DNA of 64,000 nt, from positions 372,001-436,000 of the forward strand of contig OZ017767.1 of the NCBI GenBank assembly GCA_963969345.1, read 5' to 3'. Numbering within the stretch: the first letter of the stretch is position 1; each line of letters begins with the position of its first letter. The position numbers and the translations under genes were made by a program. Under the pieces are notes generated by a model. It had not been told where the DNA came from. It saw nothing but the letters and a program-made list of their open reading frames with translations, and made no database searches. Origin of the DNA: Turbatrix aceti. Its lineage: Eukaryota > Nematoda > Chromadorea > Rhabditida > Panagrolaimidae. Below are positions 60,455 through 64,000 of this stretch, in pieces.

Positions 60455-60819
60455 AACGATCGGACTGAAAGAAAAACAGAGCTTTTAGGATCTTGGATGT
60501 AAACAAAAAAGGACGTAAACATGTTGATTTCAAACAAACTCGAAGGAATTTTTTGAACGCGCACACCACGCGTGTTCGTTGGGGACAGAACGCCAAAATG
60601 TTAGCATTTTTCAAACACCGTAATTTTTGGATAAAAAGCGTTCAAAACACGTGCCGTTTACGATACAATCTTGCAGCTTATGATAACAGGTTACGCATTT
60701 ATCTTCTCGTTACGATACAATCTTACAGTTAGAAAATTGCACAAGTAAAAAAATGGTTAGGTCAATTTTGTGTATCACAGAATAATTTTTGGAGTATCAT
60801 AGAGATCCGATTCATCGAG
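60455..60819. other. intergenic region
   Basis: A 365-bp gap; TACGATACAATCTTGCAG and TACGATACAATCTTACAG recur at 60659-60676 and 60711-60728 as a short direct repeat. Nothing else is seen. Confidence 0.55.
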
Positions 60820-62345
60820 TTACGATTCCTGCTGAGAGTCATCGTTGGATTGAGCTTCTTCGATCACCGACAACATGACCGGATGGGCAGGCTGAGCCGC
60901 AGGAGCTTTTCTGGACAAAAACCGACGGATTCCAGTCGGTTTCTTCGGCGTCGGAGGCTGTGTCAGCTTTCTCTTGAGTTCAAGGGCGACTTCCTGCATG
61001 TGGGCAAACTGTTCAGCCTCATTTTCGCTATCCTAAAAAATAATTGTGTTTTTTTATAAAAAATTAAATTTTTTCAAAAAACCTACAATCCGCTTTTTCT
61101 CTTCAAACTTCTGGGCAAAATTTATCAGAGTCGCCTTCAACTCTTCCTGGTGACACACGACCTCACCGTACGCCGTCATGGCCGCATTGATTTCGTTTTT
61201 CTTTTTCTCCGGATTCATCGCGTTGGCTGCCACCTGCCGAGCAACGGCCTCGAAGCGAGTCTTAACATCGTCACCCTGTATGACTCGGATGCTGGTCATG
61301 TGGACGATGATGGTCCACAGGTCCCGAGCACAGACTTTGAAGAACACGATATTCTCAATACACAATTTGACGTAATAGGAAGTATCGGCGTAAAGATCGA
61401 TAAAATCATTGTAATCCACTGAGAGCGCCAAGAGGCAGGGAGAGGCGTTGTAGTCCGGCGTCAGACCGTCGTAGAGTTCTCTCAAGTCACTCTCTGCAGG
61501 TTTGGGGCAAATGCAGGCGGAAGCGGACATGACAGAGTAATCCGTGTAAGCCGCAGACGACAGAGGCGACACCTCAGCACTCGAAGCAACCGGCTGATCT
61601 TCTTGACGTGCTTGGGTTACCTCAGGAGTTGTAGGTACAGAAACTGCAGCAGGCGTCTCAGAAGCCGCTGCTGGTTCTGGTGCGACCGAAAAGTCCGGCT
61701 GAGAAGTGTGAACTTTGCGGGAAAACAATCGCCGAATTCCCTTTCGTTTCTTCGATGCGGGTTGCTCTGCCAGTTTCTCCTTGACTCTGAGAGCGAGGCC
61801 CTGTAGGTAAGCCATCCGGTCGTCGCGCTTCTTCTTTTCCTGAAAAAAAGAGTATTACGGTAACCAAAAACAATAATTATAAATTACTTTAAAAAAACCA
61901 TTTCCCTAATTTTTCTGTCGCAAAAAAAACTCACAATCATATATTCCTCATTGAGTTTCTCAATCATACTGGCAACCTTCGAGATTTGCTGCATTTGTTC
62001 CCTGAGGGCATCGTCCAGTTCAAATTTTGAAGTTTCCAACGACGTCGCCGAGTGCTGTTCACGAAACGAGAATTGTTCCGTCACCAATGCGATATCCTCA
62101 TCGATCTTCCTGCCGACCTCCAATCCTATGGCCATCCTCACGCTGCCGAGTTGCCGAACGACGTCGCGTAACAGTGTCAAGTAGCCCGTAAAGAACTCCG
62201 CTTGGTCTTCCAGTACCTTAATGTACTCCAACGACGTCAGGTAGGTGTCGACAAAGCCATCGTATCCTGTGGACAGCGCGACCATGACCTTCGAGGTTCT
62301 GAACGTTGTCGGAGGCGGACCGAAGATATCGGCGTAGTTGTCCAT
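60820..62345 (-). CDS. internally duplicated helical protein, unknown
   Basis: Three exons (62345-61935, 61839-61087, 61032-60820), 458 residues. The protein is two copies of one unit: a helical region of about 115 residues (20-137 and 272-388) followed by a short basic segment ending GIRR(L/F)(F/L)SRK (171-179 and 422-430). Matching starts are VMVALSTGYDGFVDTY and CLLALSVDYNDFIDLY; matching basic parts are LQGLALRVKEKL and MQEVALELKRKL. Each unit is split by an intron at the same place, just before the charged KKKR/SENE segment. A Pro/Ala/Ser-rich linker (about 180-255) separates the units. The helical part is coiled-coil-like and might be BAR- or spectrin-like, but I cannot place it. No signal or membrane segment; probably intracellular. 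It sits between sld-5 and hyls-1 on the same strand. Confidence 0.85.
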
Positions 62346-63078
62346 GGTCGGTTTGGGTCAGTGGAGAGCTGAAAAAAAAGCAAAACCGTTATTAGTGCGT
62401 TCGAAATGGGAAAAAATAAAGTAGATCATCAAATGCGGAAAAAAACGCTTTTGGAAAAAAAAAGCACATTAGATAACGGTTTTACGTGCACGATCAAATC
62501 AAAAACAAAAAAATGCGTAAAAAGCGAGCCAGCCTCGCCAGCAAACTTGCCCGCAGCATGCGCGGTTATTCGAGACTGATCGACTTTCAATTATAAATTT
62601 ACAAATACACAATTATAAATCTTCCGTACCGTAATTTATCCTAAAATTTGCTGCGCAAGATTCTGAAATCTCTATTATGTTACTTTTGTTAAAGATAAGT
62701 TTCAAGATTGATGACTATTATGTTATTTCACGTGCGCTCAATAACATTCATCTAGTGCTAAAATATTACTTTTGTTAAAAGTAACATTCAGTTTTCTTCG
62801 CTATAATGTTACTTCACGTACGCGGAATAACATGTATTTTCTGCTAAACTGTTACTTTTGCTTCGTGTAACGTTTAGAGTTGGTGCTTATTATATTACTT
62901 TAGGTGCCTGTAACGATTTTTTAAAATATTTTTATGTGCGAAAAAAAAGTAGCAATGACAAATTTTCTATACCGTAATCCCTCCTTTCCCAGCAAAACTC
63001 CAAATTTACAGATACATCAATTTTATCAATCATAGCTGGCAGTTTGCATGGTATGGTAACGGTTAAAGTACAAAAAAA
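62346..63078. other. intergenic region with dispersed repeat
   Basis: A 733-bp gap. At 62675-62915 it has several GTTACTTTTGTTAAAAGTAAC-type palindromic units related, in inverse orientation, to those in gck-3 intron 1. The promoter of the duplicated-module gene may lie nearer 62350-62600. Confidence 0.55.
62675..62915. repeat. copy of the gck-3-intron repeat family
   Basis: Three to four imperfect units with GTTACTTTTG...AAGTAAC cores and CACGTxCGC/GCGCT spacers, inverted relative to the 41.1-41.6 kb array. Confidence 0.55.
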
Positions 63079-63977
63079 TCAGTTAATCCAAACAGGTCTC
63101 GGTTTGAGCCCTGGATTTGCAATCAACCTCAGTTCAGGGATATCCCTCTGAATCATAAGTTCTCGAATCTTCCATCGAAGTGCCTGACGCCTTTTCGTAC
63201 CCGGAGGCGGAAACTTCTTCCAGCACTCCTGATACTGTGCGTTGCGTTTGACAGGATCGTGCCGGAACGGAGCCTTGCCCGGTGGAGGGCAGTCGACGCG
63301 TTTGATGCCTTTTTGCTCACAGACTTCTTTGATGAGTTCCTGTTCAACCTCGCGATCCAGTAAAATTGGGTTGTTTTCCGCGTCAAATTGAAACATTGGC
63401 AGCTTTCCTGTCGGCTTGAATGTCGTTGCTGTTCGCGACGAGCACGGACGACCACTGTCTGTGGATTTGGCGTTTTTTTCGGTCATGGGAGACGGTCTAG
63501 ACGGGACAGGTAACTCGATCGGCGATCCCTGCTGCTGCCATTCGAGTGCCGCATCGGCACCTCCGACGCCCGAGTACAGAGGAGGCAGAACGCCACCTGT
63601 TTCACGCATGATCTGCAAAAAAATAAGTTAACACCACAAAAAAGGAAAAAAAAAGCGAACCTCCTGTTCCAGATTGAAGATATCTGAATACATTTTTTGG
63701 GCAGCGTTGTACCCTTCCAGGATCAAGGAACTGTAGGACTTCAAATCTCCCTGCAAGAAAAAAAGATTTGCGACATAAAAACATCATGATTTTCAAAATA
63801 TTGTACTTATATACTGTCAAATTCATCATGTGCGTGCCCGTTACGATACCATGCAATGCATACCCACCAGAATCCCCAACAAACCTGACACAGAGGCAGA
63901 TGTTCAGCCACCGACTCTTCCAAATCAGCCAAGTCATCGAGGCCAGTAAACAGGTACTCGTCAGAATCGACCGGCAT
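63079..63977 (-). CDS. hyls-1: HYLS-1 centriole/cilium protein
   Basis: Three exons in the window (63977-63885, 63750-63661, 63612-63079), 238 residues from the ATG at 63977. The N-terminus is acidic and helical (DEYLFTGLDDLADLEE), the middle Pro/Ser-rich. The C-terminus carries the HYLS1 box: PFRHDPVKRNAQYQECWKKF, PPPGTKRRQALRWKIRELM. HYLS-1 is a centriolar protein needed for cilium formation but not for centriole assembly; the human gene is mutated in hydrolethalus syndrome. A strong acceptor (TTTTTACAG at 63987-63995) lies just upstream in a phase that could continue the frame, so a further exon beyond the window edge is possible, or that site may receive a spliced leader. Confidence 0.82.
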
Positions 63978-64000
63978 ATCCAAGCTTACTGTAAAAACCA

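Noticed and set aside
1..64000. CRISPR arrays, bacterial operons or prophage features
   Set aside because: None seen; intron-rich genes and animal families show this is eukaryotic DNA.

Overview
The window looks like part of a nematode nuclear genome, probably a free-living or parasitic member of Rhabditida. The evidence is direct: genes with many short introns (about 45-60 bp) ending in T-rich TTTCAG or TTTTAG acceptors, genes on both strands, and recognisable animal genes (HSP90, SNX5/6, SPAK/OSR1 kinase, GINS Sld5, HYLS1). Nematode-typical families are also present: Srx-type chemoreceptors, an astacin with a ShKT tail, a Kunitz/lustrin-repeat protein, and a Tc5-derived gene. I cannot name the species. 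All exon models come from reading frames, splice consensus and protein similarity judged by eye.

Layout. 1-12.3 kb: the 3' end of HSP90 (+), then minus-strand genes: a two-MAM-domain secreted protein, a single-pass membrane protein, a small Cys-rich protein, a histidine phosphatase, two tiny one-TM proteins, a REEP/Yop1-family ER-shaping protein and a small secreted protein. 12.9-22.3 kb: a 2,317-residue secreted protein of 17 Kunitz-like and about 15 lustrin-like modules, then a riboflavin transporter, with a microRNA-like hairpin between them. 22.7-23.4 kb: a compact four-exon gene with a degenerate retropepsin-like domain (-). 23.4-31.5 kb: about 8 kb without a convincing gene. 31.5-35.9 kb: an unknown beta-rich protein and a Tc5-transposase-derived gene with damaged catalytic positions. 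35.9-47.4 kb: SMIM12 (-), snx-6, gck-3 and an astacin. 47.4-52.3 kb: an accessory block of nested terminal-inverted-repeat and fold-back elements, one lying in the first intron of a secreted-protein gene. 53.5-57.9 kb: a Cys-rich gene and two tandem Srx receptors (-). 58.4-64 kb: four minus-strand genes in a row: ATP5S/DMAC2-like, sld-5, an internally duplicated helical protein and hyls-1.

How the genes relate: conserved housekeeping genes (chaperone, retromer sorting nexin, osmotic/WNK-pathway kinase, replication GINS subunit, centriole/cilium HYLS-1, mitochondrial assembly factor) lie among nematode-specific extracellular-matrix, protease/inhibitor and chemosensory genes. Inverted-repeat elements are concentrated at 44-52 kb. 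There is no bacterial-type operon. The 58-64 kb run could be co-transcribed, but the spacing (350-730 bp) leaves this open.
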